From Nitrosomonas communis (GTDB lineage: Bacteria; Pseudomonadota; Gammaproteobacteria; Burkholderiales; Nitrosomonadaceae), in assembly GCF_024102715.1 (NCBI RefSeq), contig NZ_JAGFJM010000077.1, positions 1-48,718 of the forward strand: a stretch of 48,718 nucleotides of DNA, read 5' to 3'. The position numbers were made by a program, and so were the translations under genes. The notes under the pieces are model-generated. The model ran no database searches. It saw only the letters and a program-made list of their open reading frames with translations, and had not been told where the DNA came from. Positions 36,243 to 45,718 of this stretch are shown piece by piece (position 1 is the stretch's first letter; each line of letters begins with the position of its first letter).

Positions 36243-37076
36243 TCAGGCTAATGCATTGCGGCGGCGGCTCCACCATTGCAACAGGTTGATAATGAGTAAC
36301 AGAACGAAAGAAATGATCAGCATGACGACGGCAATGGCCGTTGCGCCAGCGTAGTCATACTGTTCCAGCTTGGTAATGATCAATAACGGCGTAATTTCCG
36401 AAATCATGGGCATATTGCCAGCGATGAATATGACTGAACCGTACTCGCCGATGGCACGCGCAAGGGCAAGCGCAAAACCCGTCATGAGCGCCGGAAAAAT
36501 AGTCGGGAGAATGATCCGCAAGAAAGTTTGCAGCCGGTTTGCACCCAGCATGGCGGCCGCTTCTTCCAGCTCTGTTTCGATATCTTCCAGCACCGGTTGC
36601 ACCGTGCGTACTACGAATGGCAGCCCGATAAATGTCAGTGCCACATAGACGCCGATAGGGGTAAAGGCGACTTTGATGCCGAGCGGTTCGAGCAACTGGC
36701 CAATCCAGCCATTGCCGGCATAAAGCGCGGTCAGAGCGATTCCTGCCACAGCAGTGGGCAGGGCAAATGGCAGATCGATCAAGGCATCGACCAGCCGTTT
36801 GCCGGGAAAGTGATAACGCACCAGCACCCAGGCCACCAGCAGCCCAAAGAGCGCGTTAGTCAGGGCGGCAGCAAAGGAAGCGCCAAACGTCAAACGATAC
36901 GAAGCCAGTACGCGCGGTGTCGTTACCGTCGCCCAAAATTCTGGCCAGGTCAGTTCAGCAGTACGAATAAATGCAGCCGCAAGCGGGATCAGCACAATCA
37001 GGCTCAGATAGAGGAGGGTAAATCCCAGCGCCAGATTAAATCCTGGCAGCACGCTATGTTGTTTGAATGTATTCAA
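36243..37076 (-). CDS. cysT: Sulfate ABC transporter permease CysT (CysU)
   Basis: A 277-residue inner-membrane permease, partner of CysW. It begins with the family-typical [20 protein letters not shown] and has [20 protein letters not shown], then [20 protein letters not shown]. The EAA loop is [20 protein letters not shown], followed by [16 protein letters not shown]. Length and helix number are normal. A 187-base gap separates it from sbp, so it may also be served by an internal promoter. Confidence 0.96.
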   Translation of the reverse strand: MNTFKQHSVLPGFNLALGFTLLYLSLIVLIPLAAAFIRTAELTWPEFWATVTTPRVLASYRLTFGASFAAALTNALFGLLVAWVLVRYHFPGKRLVDALIDLPFALPTAVAGIALTALYAGNGWIGQLLEPLGIKVAFTPIGVYVALTFIGLPFVVRTVQPVLEDIETELEEAAAMLGANRLQTFLRIILPTIFPALMTGFALALARAIGEYGSVIFIAGNMPMISEITPLLIITKLEQYDYAGATAIAVVMLIISFVLLLIINLLQWWSRRRNALA

Positions 37077-37263
37077 GTGTTAACTCCTGATCAATCAGAG
37101 ATTGTAAATAAACCTATTGCGCATCTTAATTGTTGTGTGGGGTGGTGCTCGTTCATCGTTTATCCATTTAATATGTTTCGCTTTGCGCGCCATCTGCTTT
37201 GCGTTTGGGGCGCTTGCTATGATTTTTTGCAACTCTCAGTTGACTTCACCAATACGAAGCTCG

Positions 37264-38262
37264 TTATTTCAGATAGATTTGATCAAATGTACCGCCATCA
37301 TCAAAGTGGACCTTTTGTGCATTTTTCCAGCCGCCAAATGCGTCATCGATTTTGAACAGTTTGATGGCCGGGAACTGCCTGGCATACTTTGCCGCAACTT
37401 TTTCATTACTTGGCCGGTAGAAATGTTTGGCAGCAATTTCCTGGCCTTCATCCGAATAGAGGTACTGCAGATAAGCTTCAGCGATTTTGCGTGTGCCTTT
37501 TTTGTCGACAACCTTGTCGATCAGGGCTACGGTGGGCTCTGCCAGCACGCTGAATGAGGGAATAATGATTTCAAATTTACCCTGGCCATATTCCTTAAGT
37601 GCCAGGAATGCTTCGTTTTCCCAGGAAATGAGCACGTCGCCAATGCCACGTTCTATGAAGGTCGTCGCAGAACCGCGCGCACCGGAATCGAGTACTGGCA
37701 CATTCTTAAAAATATCTGCGACAAATTCCTTGGCTTTCGCTTCACCAAAATGCTGTTTGCCGTATTCCCAGGCTGCCAGGTAGTTCCAGCGCGCGCCGCC
37801 AGATGTTTTGGGGTTAGGGGTGATTACGGCAACGCCTGGCTTGGCGAGATCATTCCAGTCTTTGATGCCTTTCGGATTGCCTTTGCGCACCAGAAAAATA
37901 ACGGTTGAAGTATAGGGCGAGCTGTTACCTGGCAAACGGGTTTGCCAATCGTCTGGCAGGAGCTTGCCATATGCTGCAATCGCGTCAATATCACCAGCCA
38001 ATGCCAGCGTGACCACATCGGCGTCCAGTCCGTCAATGACGGAACGTGCTTGCTTGCCGGAGCCGCCATGTGACTGGCGGATGGTAATCTTCTCACCGGT
38101 CTGTGCTTGCCAGTATTTGCTGAATGCAGGGTTGAATTCCTGATAGAGCTCGCGCGTTGGATCATAGGAGGCATTCAACAAGGTTTTGTCTGCTAATGCA
38201 TGACTGCTGATCAGTAAGCTTGCTGCCAGGAGGATGATGTTTAACCATTTATTTGCTGTCAT
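37264..38262 (-). CDS. sbp: Periplasmic sulfate-binding protein
   Basis: A 332-residue solute-binding protein of the Sbp/CysP type. The signal peptide ends around [11 protein letters not shown]. Conserved blocks are [58 protein letters not shown], and [16 protein letters not shown]. It captures sulfate (or thiosulfate) for CysTWA. It follows the porin gene by 42 bases and precedes cysT. Sbp and CysP are not separable by eye; the SHGGSGKQ loop is common to both. Confidence 0.95.
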   Translation of the reverse strand: MTANKWLNIILLAASLLISSHALADKTLLNASYDPTRELYQEFNPAFSKYWQAQTGEKITIRQSHGGSGKQARSVIDGLDADVVTLALAGDIDAIAAYGKLLPDDWQTRLPGNSSPYTSTVIFLVRKGNPKGIKDWNDLAKPGVAVITPNPKTSGGARWNYLAAWEYGKQHFGEAKAKEFVADIFKNVPVLDSGARGSATTFIERGIGDVLISWENEAFLALKEYGQGKFEIIIPSFSVLAEPTVALIDKVVDKKGTRKIAEAYLQYLYSDEGQEIAAKHFYRPSNEKVAAKYARQFPAIKLFKIDDAFGGWKNAQKVHFDDGGTFDQIYLK

Positions 38263-38304
38263 CTTTGTTCCTTTAATGGATAAGGTTTGGGTTATTTGAA
38301 CGCT

Positions 38305-40038
38305 TTATTTAAATGCTCGAATCGATACTTCAACATAGAAAAAATTGGAACTATCCCGGGATTCTCCCAGTGCCGCCATCTGCCTGTTCTTGGTGAACTC
38401 CCCGCTGATAAAGTGTGAATACCCTATGGTGGTGTCGGCCAGCGATGACAATTTGTAATTGACGCGCGCATTGATCGATTGCCCGATGAAATCGCCACTT
38501 TCTCCGGTACGGTCACGATTGTTGGGATTAGGGGTTGAAATGTTCAGTAAATTATTGAAACGATCGGTGTCACTGGCGAGCCAGAACCAGCTATAGCCCC
38601 CGTCAATGGAGATATCTTTGTGCGGAGAAAACTCGAATACCAGTTTGGGTGCTTTGACGTTTTCCATGACGAGATAGTCATCAGGTGACCACGGCCGTGC
38701 AAAGCCGAAGAATCGTTCAAAACGGTTGTCAACATTGTCGTTAGGGTCGCGGTCACCGCTGACAAAACCATAAAAGGCGCTGAGCCGGGGTTTCCAGTCG
38801 TGTTTGAAGGAGTAGCCAAATTCAAGCAGATAAGACCAGGCAGATTTTTTCATGCCATTGTCGCGGCCAAACTGATAGATCGCGCCCAGATCGAAATCGA
38901 TGTTGGTATTGGGCAGCACGCCATAGGCACGGATGGCTGGTGAATAGATATCCCGCTCGGGCTGACGTCCTTCCCGGTCATCTTGTTTGAGTCCCATGAA
39001 ATAGGGCTGCAGCGTAATGACATCTGACCACTTGCGCCAATGCCCTACTGCGCCATAAAACCATTGGCTTTTATTGCGCCCATCAAATTCATCGATGTCA
39101 CGAATGACCGGCTGCATGCCCCAGGCATCGAACTCCCAGTCATTGGCCTCTTGTCCAAAGGTGACGCGAAAGCCTTCAAAATTGTTGGTGGTATTGCGCC
39201 ATTGGTTGTTACCGAGCAAACGCCGGTCAACTGCTTCCCAGGCCATACGGCCACCACGGATCCGGATTGGACGGTTATTTCCCAGATCGTCCTGCCCCAA
39301 CGCATTCTTGAAATATAGCTCACCATAGGTCTGAATCAGCTCAAACTCATTCCAGTCACGGTTATCTCGTGGGAACTCGCTGTTATAACCGCGCGAGTCC
39401 TGAAATTCGACCGCCATCCGAAACGGATCAAGGATATTCCTGATCCCTACGTACGCACGAGTCCGCAGTAAGAATGGGTAATCGGTTAACAGGTTATTGC
39501 GCCGGATATCACCATCACGCAACTCAAAACGTGTGCGGTGATCAAGACCGGCATCGAGCCAGTTGAGATCCTTGAATATTTCGTATTCAGTCTTGGCCAG
39601 ATTACGCACATAGCGGGGCGGATCAGATTCAGGATGGGTGGCATAGCTGCGCGCACGCTGAAAATAGGTTGTTTTCTGGGAGGCTTCGACTATGGCGGCC
39701 GCAGGTTGCGCAGTTGGTTGTTCCTTGGATTTAACGGCCCACTTGTAGGCATCCTCCCCAGCCGCTTGAGCAGTTTGCAGGACAGCTTGCCGAGAGGTAG
39801 CGTTTTCGGTAAAGGATTGAGCACCCGCAATCTTCTGGAACCACGCCACCGATAGTATGCTTCCAATCAACATGAAGGTGCTGCTTTTAACCAAGAATGG
39901 CTTAGTTCTGTTAAATACTGGAAATAAGGTATTTTTTAAGATGGCAATCGTCTTAAACTGGAATTTGATAATAGTTATCAGCAGTAAGAAAAAGACTTCT
40001 CCTGCTAATGCAAATAATTTTTGCCAAAGGTACTTCAT
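38305..40038 (-). CDS. Outer-membrane porin, alginate-export (AlgE-like) family
   Basis: A 577-residue protein. A barrel of the alginate-export family begins near residue 165 (LDAGLDHRTRFELRDGDIRR). It shows alternating strands such as PFLLRTRAYVGIRNILDPF, IRIRGGRMAWEAVDRRLLGN, ISIDGGYSWFWLASDTDRFN and a final VEVSIRAFK. Members are mostly general or substrate-specific porins, not alginate exporters. A signal peptide is visible at residues 56-73 (MLIGSILSVAWFQKIAGA), yet the frame starts 55 residues earlier behind a good ribosome site (GGGGAGAG), with another hydrophobic segment in between. Which start is used is uncertain. Only 42 bases separate it from sbp, so it probably admits sulfate or organic sulfur compounds. 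Confidence 0.82.
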   Translation of the reverse strand: MKYLWQKLFALAGEVFFLLLITIIKFQFKTIAILKNTLFPVFNRTKPFLVKSSTFMLIGSILSVAWFQKIAGAQSFTENATSRQAVLQTAQAAGEDAYKWAVKSKEQPTAQPAAAIVEASQKTTYFQRARSYATHPESDPPRYVRNLAKTEYEIFKDLNWLDAGLDHRTRFELRDGDIRRNNLLTDYPFLLRTRAYVGIRNILDPFRMAVEFQDSRGYNSEFPRDNRDWNEFELIQTYGELYFKNALGQDDLGNNRPIRIRGGRMAWEAVDRRLLGNNQWRNTTNNFEGFRVTFGQEANDWEFDAWGMQPVIRDIDEFDGRNKSQWFYGAVGHWRKWSDVITLQPYFMGLKQDDREGRQPERDIYSPAIRAYGVLPNTNIDFDLGAIYQFGRDNGMKKSAWSYLLEFGYSFKHDWKPRLSAFYGFVSGDRDPNDNVDNRFERFFGFARPWSPDDYLVMENVKAPKLVFEFSPHKDISIDGGYSWFWLASDTDRFNNLLNISTPNPNNRDRTGESGDFIGQSINARVNYKLSSLADTTIGYSHFISGEFTKNRQMAALGESRDSSNFFYVEVSIRAFK

Positions 40039-40173
40039 TCATCTCTCCCCGCTGTCCTTCCGGTATTCCGGTCAGGCCAAGGTTGTGCATTTTTTTCTTT
40101 CTCCAGTTTTCTGGTCGAGGTGATGTCGAGTATTTGAGCAAACATGAGCTGAGTGCGTTAAATTTTGAATTCG

Positions 40174-40365
40174 TTATTTGAGTTTATGAATAGGATCAAC
40201 TTGATGGATACGAATTTTTTCCCGGCACTCGATTTGCACGACCTGATTAGCATGAATCACAATCTCGACTGAGCCATATTGAATGCTGGCAATGGCTCGC
40301 AGAATCTCTTGCTGGATATCCTGAGGGACTGATCGGCTGTTCGCTGGTGTCGTGCTGTTTGTCAT
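40174..40365 (-). CDS. DUF2292 (YezD-type) small protein
   Basis: A 63-residue protein with the family core EILRAIASIQYGSVEIVIHA followed by NQVVQIECREKIRI. Such proteins often lie beside sulfur-assimilation genes, as here, where it leads a minus-strand run into the porin and the sulfate transporter. Function is unknown. A small nucleic-acid- or metabolite-binding fold has been supposed, but nothing in the sequence proves it. Confidence 0.8.
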   Translation of the reverse strand: MTNSTTPANSRSVPQDIQQEILRAIASIQYGSVEIVIHANQVVQIECREKIRIHQVDPIHKLK

Positions 40366-40747
40366 TGCGTTGAAATAATTAGTAACTTCGATGGTTGCGA
40401 ACTTTATCAGTCATTCTATATATGTAGAAATAATATTAATTCATTTGTTTATCACTTTTTCATATATATAGAGCAATAAGAATGCTTGACAAAGCCCTGG
40501 ATGCTTTCCAGTTTCACCAAAGATTTATTTTTGCGCGGTTTATCCGGCATTTTGTCTTTGCTGCGCGTATCAGCAGATAGCAGGGCTATTTCTTACTGTC
40601 AGCGCGGCGGTGTCGAATAAGAACTTCGAAGTATAGAAACACATGGCAATCAGCAGGAAAATGTATTTTGGCGGTATGATAGACTGACATAGTTGCTGGC
40701 ATCATAAAATTTACCTGAATAGTACATAAAGAATCGGTAAACATGCG
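40366..40747. promoter_or_regulatory. Divergent promoter region between sulfur unit and SIR2-TIR operon
   Basis: About 380 bases with no supportable gene. The part at 40420-40480 is strongly A+T-rich, with mirrored TATATATG/CATATATA strings (near 40422 and 40463), and is the natural place for the sulfur-unit promoter and any CysB site. The right part leads into the SIR2-TIR gene. Confidence 0.4.
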
Positions 40748-42118
40748 ATGGATGAAAAAAGCTGGGACCGTTTGTTGAAATCGATCGAAGATGGATTGGT
40801 GGTACCCGTGCTGGGTCCACAAATCCTGATCGCCCAGGGCAGCAACGATTCCTTGCAGGCGCAGGTTGCGCGTCAGCTTCTGGCATCCTATAACTGTGAT
40901 CCCGGCAGTAATCCGTTGCCGCCGTTTCGCGAAATGAATGAAGCTGTCACGCGCCTCAAGCGCGATCATAAGCTCCAGGATTTATATGGCGATATTCACG
41001 ATGCGATCGAAAAGTTGATGCCCAAAAGTGAAGCAGCGATGCCGGAGCCAGTCAGACAGATTGCAGCCATTAGCCATTTCCGTCTGTTCGTAACCCTGAC
41101 GCCGGATGAGCTGCTTGCACGCAGTCTGCGGACGCGATGTGTTGTCAATGAGATCGTTCATTCTCCTTATTTGCCCACGAGCGAAGGAGCTGATTTACCT
41201 GCCGATTGGTTGTCGCGCGCAGGGGAAGTGTTTTTGCTCTATTTGTTCGGCAAATCGAGACCTGCTCCCATGTTTGCAATTCATGATGAAGATATTCTGG
41301 AATATGTGCATAACATTATTGCGCGCGGTAGTCATGTGCCGGTCCGGTTTTTAGCTGAATTGCAACAGCGTAATTTGCTGCTGATCGGTTGCAATTTTCC
41401 AGCGTGGCTGAGTCGCTTCTTTTTGCGTCTGACCAATCAGCAACGACTTTCGGACACGCAAAGAAAGCGCGAATGGCTTGTGGAAGCATTGCAAGCAGAA
41501 GAGGAGCTGATCTATTTTCTAAAAAGCTACAGCGCGGGAACAGAAATTCTGTCTGATATTTCCCCCACAGTATTTATTGCTGAACTGCATCAGCGCTGGC
41601 TGACGCGTCATGGCGCAGCAGAGGAGGTTACATCCACACAAGCTGAGGTGATTCCCCGCAACACCATGTTCTTTATCAGTTATTGCCGTGCGCCTGATTA
41701 TTCGGTAGCCGTAAAACTGATGGAATCGTTGAAATCGCTGGGTATAGCAGACAATGAAATCTGGTTCGATAAATCGGTGATCGAGCCGGGGCAGGATTTC
41801 CGGGAACGTATCCTGACTGGTATCCGCACGTGCCGTTATTTCGTTCCGCTGATCTCCAGTTCAGCCGATCAACTGGATGAAAAGTTTTTCCGGCGGGAAT
41901 GGAACGAAGCGCTTGACCGGAGTAAATCGATTCAAGGCAGAACATTCGTTGTTCCCATGATCATCGATCAGGCTTACGATCCGGAACAATACCAGCGTGT
42001 GCCGCACGAATGGAAAGATAACTTGCATTTTGGCCACGCACCGGGCGGTCTGCCAGATGAGCAGACCAATACACTATTAAAGAAACTTATCCGCGCTGAA
42101 CGGCAACGCAGTGTTTAA
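40748..42118 (+). CDS. SIR2-like - TIR domain protein
   Basis: A 456-residue cytosolic protein of two parts. Residues about 8-285 look like a diverged SIR2_2-type domain: GLVVPVLGPQIL stands where active members have a GAG loop, FRLFVTLTPDELLARSL where TTN-D is usual, and LLLIGCNFPAW corresponds to the late Gly-rich strand. The NAD-binding residues seem lost, so this half may be structural. Residues about 303-450 are a TIR domain: TMFFISYCRAPD, IWFDKSVIEPGQDF, and candidate catalytic Glu384 in FRREWNEAL. TIR and SIR2 domains in bacteria act as NAD+-degrading effectors in anti-phage defence. The stop is three bases before the next gene, a STAND-WD40 protein that would be its sensor. The defence role is inferred from domain and context. 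Confidence 0.82.
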   Translation: MDEKSWDRLLKSIEDGLVVPVLGPQILIAQGSNDSLQAQVARQLLASYNCDPGSNPLPPFREMNEAVTRLKRDHKLQDLYGDIHDAIEKLMPKSEAAMPEPVRQIAAISHFRLFVTLTPDELLARSLRTRCVVNEIVHSPYLPTSEGADLPADWLSRAGEVFLLYLFGKSRPAPMFAIHDEDILEYVHNIIARGSHVPVRFLAELQQRNLLLIGCNFPAWLSRFFLRLTNQQRLSDTQRKREWLVEALQAEEELIYFLKSYSAGTEILSDISPTVFIAELHQRWLTRHGAAEEVTSTQAEVIPRNTMFFISYCRAPDYSVAVKLMESLKSLGIADNEIWFDKSVIEPGQDFRERILTGIRTCRYFVPLISSSADQLDEKFFRREWNEALDRSKSIQGRTFVVPMIIDQAYDPEQYQRVPHEWKDNLHFGHAPGGLPDEQTNTLLKKLIRAERQRSV

Positions 42119-42121
42119 GCG

Positions 42122-45100
42122 ATGACTCCTCCTCCCCAATCGCCGCTGACGAACATGTCCGAATCCATTCTTGCTGCGGACGAAACGAAAGCAGAGATTC
42201 GGCTGACAGCACAATCACCGTGGCCGGGGCTGGCTGCTTACGATGAAAACGCGAGCAACTTCTTTTTTGGCCGCAAAGAGGAAGCTGCCGAGCTCGCACG
42301 CATGATCCGGCAGACACCTCTGACCGCGTTATATGGTAAATCCGGACTTGGCAAAACATCGCTATTGCAAGCAGGACTTTATCCACTCTTGCGCGCAGAG
42401 CATTTTTTTCCTGTTCATTTGCGACTCGATTTTGCTCTTTCGGCTTTATTACCTCCACTTGAGCAGGCGATGCAGAAATTGCAGGAAGCGCTTACAACAG
42501 CGAATGCCGAATTTCCAGCGCCGGCAAAAGATGAAAGCTTGTGGTGCTACCTGCATCGCCGTGATCTGGAAATATGGAGTCAAGACAATTATCTACTGAC
42601 GCCGGTACTGGTATTCGATCAATTCGAGGAAATTTTTTCCCAGGGCGAGCTGATGCCCGCGCAGCTGCAGTTGACATTGAATGCGCTGGCCGATTTGATC
42701 GAAAATCGTATTCCTACTGAACTCACCCTCGCAGAAACCAGTCGGCGTGTTCTGTCCGACCTGGATCTGCAGGCACAACGCTATCGCGTCGTATTGTCCT
42801 TCCGCGAAGATTTTCTGCCGGAAATTGAAGGCTGGCAGCGGCAAGTACCTTCTCTGTTGCGTAATCGCCTGCGTTTATTGCCGATGTCTCGTGCACGGGC
42901 GATTGAAGCTGTTATGGCAGCAGGCGCTGCTGTGCTGGCAACAGGGGTTGCAGAACCGCTGGTCGATTTCGTCGGCAATCTTGACTCAGCCACCGCCAGT
43001 GCGCTACCGGTGATCGAGCCGGTACTGTTGAGTTTGTGCTGCTACCAGCTCAATCAGCGTCGTTCAGCCGAGGGCAAGATCGATCTTGAGTTATTGCGTC
43101 AGGCGGGCCAGGATATTTTGCAGGATTTTTACAACCAAGCACTGGCGGGTCTGCCCGCGATCGTGTCGGAATTTATCGAAACCCATTTGATTCAGGGTAA
43201 CCGTTATCGCAGCAGCTATCCCGTTGACCAGGCATTGCAGGATGGATTCCTGACGAGAGAGCAGCTTTCGTTGCTGGCAACCAAATATCGCCTCCTGCGC
43301 ATCGATCAGCAATTAGGCGTCAGTCGCATCGAGCTGATTCATGATCGGCTGGTCAGTGTCGTCAGCAAAGCGCGTAACGAGCGTTTGCGACAGTTGGAAT
43401 TGCAGCGTCTGCGAGCTGAGGAGGAGGAGCGGCGTCGCCGCATGGCGCTCGAAACCGCGCTGGAAAAACAGGCGACGGCAGAGGCGCTGGCAGCCGAACG
43501 GCTGCGCGCCACGGAAAGGGCGCAAGCAGATGCAGCAAAGTTGCGCCAGCAGGCGCGAAAACTGCAACGCAGATTTTGGGTTGTCATCATTTGGATCTGC
43601 ACAGCAAGCTATTGGTTTTATGATGCCAATACTGAAAGAAAAGAAAGAAAGCTAGCGCAGCGCGAGATCATCAGCCTGCGCCTGGTAGCCGAGAGTCTGG
43701 ATATCTCGCATGGCATGCGACCAGGGGGCGATGAACGCGCTATGCTGCAATTGCTGGCAGCACAACAAATTGCACCTGGTAATAAAAAGGTGGATGCAGC
43801 GCTGATCACAGTATTGAATAGAAAATACAATACGCGAAAAATCTGGACGACAGATGCACCAATCCATGCCATTGCATTCAGTTCAGACAGTATGCGTCTG
43901 CTTTCGGCTGGTGACGACGGTATATTGCGTTGGTGGGAGGCGCAAACCGGGCAATTGCTCGGTGAGCCGATACAGATCGCCGAACAAGGAATGAGCAGTA
44001 TCGCCATTTCACCTGATGGTAAGCAGTTGGCAACCGGAGATGCCAAGGGAGCGGTACGCTTGTGGGATATCGATACTAAACGACTCACTAGAGAGATAAA
44101 AGGCGACGGGCCTATCTATTGCATGGCTTTTTCATCTGATGGTAAGCAGTTGATCATGGCAGGTGAAGGCATATTCCAGTTGTGGAATCTGGCAACCGGC
44201 GAACCGATGGGTGCACCTTGGCAAGGGCATGATGGCGCAATCCGCAGCGTCGCCTTTTCCCCTGACGATAGCTGGCTTGTTTCAGGGAGCGAGGATAAAA
44301 CACTGCGGCTATGGGATATGCATACCCGGCAGCCGATAGGTGAAACATGGCGTGGACATAACGGAATCATTACCAGCGTTGCTTTTTCTCCTGACGGCAC
44401 CCGTATCGTTTCAGCTAGCGAGGATAAAACGCTACGGCTATGGGATAGTCGGACTGGTCAGCTCGTCGGTCAACCTCTGCGCGGACATGAAGGCGCTGTG
44501 ATCAGTACCACATTTTCACTTGACGGCAAGCTGATTGCATCAGTCAGTCGCGATGCCACGCTGCGGTTATGGGATGCCAGTAATATTCAATTCATTGATG
44601 TGCCGCTGCAAGGGCACGAAGATATGGTGGCGAGCGTCGTGTTTAGTCCGGATGGCAGCCGTATTCTTTCGGCCGGTGACGACAAAACGCTGCGCTTGTG
44701 GGATGCCCATACCGGTGAGTCGATCGGCGAACCGATGCGAGGCCATGAAGGAACGCTCAATGGTGCTGTGTTCAGTCCCGATGGCAGCCGCATTGTGTCA
44801 GGTGCAAGCGACAAGACGCTGCGGCTATGGGATGCCGCTAATGGCCAGCCGATTGGTAACCCATGGTATGGGCATGAAGACGGCGTGGAGACTGTCGCCT
44901 TCAGTCCTGATGGTACGCTGATTGCATCGGGTGGTAAGGACAATGCTGTACGTCTATGGGATGCCCACACGGGCCAGCAAATCGGTGCACCGATGCGGGG
45001 ACATGAGAAAATGGTCAGGAGCGTGGCTTTTAGCCCAGACAGCGCCTTCATTGTTTCCGGGAGTTACGATCAGACTTTGCAGCGCTGGAATGCAAAGACA

Positions 45101-45643
45101 GGTCAAGCTGTCGGCGCACCCATGCGCGGGCACGAACGGGATGTCGTGAGTGTTGCTTACAGCCCGGATGGGCAATATATTGCTTCCGGCAGCAAAGATA
45201 AAACGGTGCGGCTGTGGAATGCGCATACTGGCCAGTCTCTCGGTGAGCCGTTAGTGGGCCATGAAGAGCGCGTCAATAGTGTCGCTTTCAGTCCTGATAG
45301 CCGCCGTATTATTTCAGGCGGTCACGATATGATGCTGCGGTTATGGAACGTAAACAGTGGTCTGCCGATAGGCAACCCCATGCCCGGGCACCTGGGCTCA
45401 GTATCAAGCGCGGTATTCAGTCCTGACGGTACGCGCATCGCCTCCGGCAGTGCCGACAAGACCGTGCGCCTATGGCCAGCCACCACGGCATGGAGCGATG
45501 CGCTCTGTAATAAATTGACGCGTAATATGAGTATGATGGAATGGCATGAATGGGTATCGCCTGATAGCAAGTATCGAACACAATGTCCTGACTTGCCCGT
45601 TCCTGCCGATACTGCTTTGTCCCGTAAAACACCTCAATCATGA
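42122..45643 (+). CDS. STAND NTPase with WD40 double propeller
   Basis: A 1,173-residue protein. It opens with the nSTAND1 pattern SPWPGLAAYDENASNFFFGR, Walker A GKSGLGKTS (72-80) and Walker B VLVFDQFEEIF (162-172). A helical region and an Arg/Glu-rich coiled stretch (about 425-480) are followed by one hydrophobic helix (FWVVIIWICTASYWFY), so the WD40 part may lie across or at the membrane. From about residue 575 I count 13 WD40 repeats (pattern VAFSPDG-SGS-DKTLRLWD), close to two seven-bladed propellers. In STAND proteins the repeats sense a target and the NTPase switches to an active oligomer. It is translated with the SIR2-TIR gene three bases upstream, which should be the effector it controls. 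Confidence 0.9.
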   Translation: MTPPPQSPLTNMSESILAADETKAEIRLTAQSPWPGLAAYDENASNFFFGRKEEAAELARMIRQTPLTALYGKSGLGKTSLLQAGLYPLLRAEHFFPVHLRLDFALSALLPPLEQAMQKLQEALTTANAEFPAPAKDESLWCYLHRRDLEIWSQDNYLLTPVLVFDQFEEIFSQGELMPAQLQLTLNALADLIENRIPTELTLAETSRRVLSDLDLQAQRYRVVLSFREDFLPEIEGWQRQVPSLLRNRLRLLPMSRARAIEAVMAAGAAVLATGVAEPLVDFVGNLDSATASALPVIEPVLLSLCCYQLNQRRSAEGKIDLELLRQAGQDILQDFYNQALAGLPAIVSEFIETHLIQGNRYRSSYPVDQALQDGFLTREQLSLLATKYRLLRIDQQLGVSRIELIHDRLVSVVSKARNERLRQLELQRLRAEEEERRRRMALETALEKQATAEALAAERLRATERAQADAAKLRQQARKLQRRFWVVIIWICTASYWFYDANTERKERKLAQREIISLRLVAESLDISHGMRPGGDERAMLQLLAAQQIAPGNKKVDAALITVLNRKYNTRKIWTTDAPIHAIAFSSDSMRLLSAGDDGILRWWEAQTGQLLGEPIQIAEQGMSSIAISPDGKQLATGDAKGAVRLWDIDTKRLTREIKGDGPIYCMAFSSDGKQLIMAGEGIFQLWNLATGEPMGAPWQGHDGAIRSVAFSPDDSWLVSGSEDKTLRLWDMHTRQPIGETWRGHNGIITSVAFSPDGTRIVSASEDKTLRLWDSRTGQLVGQPLRGHEGAVISTTFSLDGKLIASVSRDATLRLWDASNIQFIDVPLQGHEDMVASVVFSPDGSRILSAGDDKTLRLWDAHTGESIGEPMRGHEGTLNGAVFSPDGSRIVSGASDKTLRLWDAANGQPIGNPWYGHEDGVETVAFSPDGTLIASGGKDNAVRLWDAHTGQQIGAPMRGHEKMVRSVAFSPDSAFIVSGSYDQTLQRWNAKTGQAVGAPMRGHERDVVSVAYSPDGQYIASGSKDKTVRLWNAHTGQSLGEPLVGHEERVNSVAFSPDSRRIISGGHDMMLRLWNVNSGLPIGNPMPGHLGSVSSAVFSPDGTRIASGSADKTVRLWPATTAWSDALCNKLTRNMSMMEWHEWVSPDSKYRTQCPDLPVPADTALSRKTPQS

Positions 45644-45718
45644 TATGTTGGCTACTAACGGCTATAGCGAAGATGGCATCACCAGATTTATAAAGAAATT
45701 ATGTTTTTCCAGAATGAA

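Noticed and set aside
43091-44400. Several minus-strand frames of 70-156 codons within the STAND-WD40 gene
   Set aside because: They mirror the repeated WD40 coding sequence on the plus strand and have no independent support.
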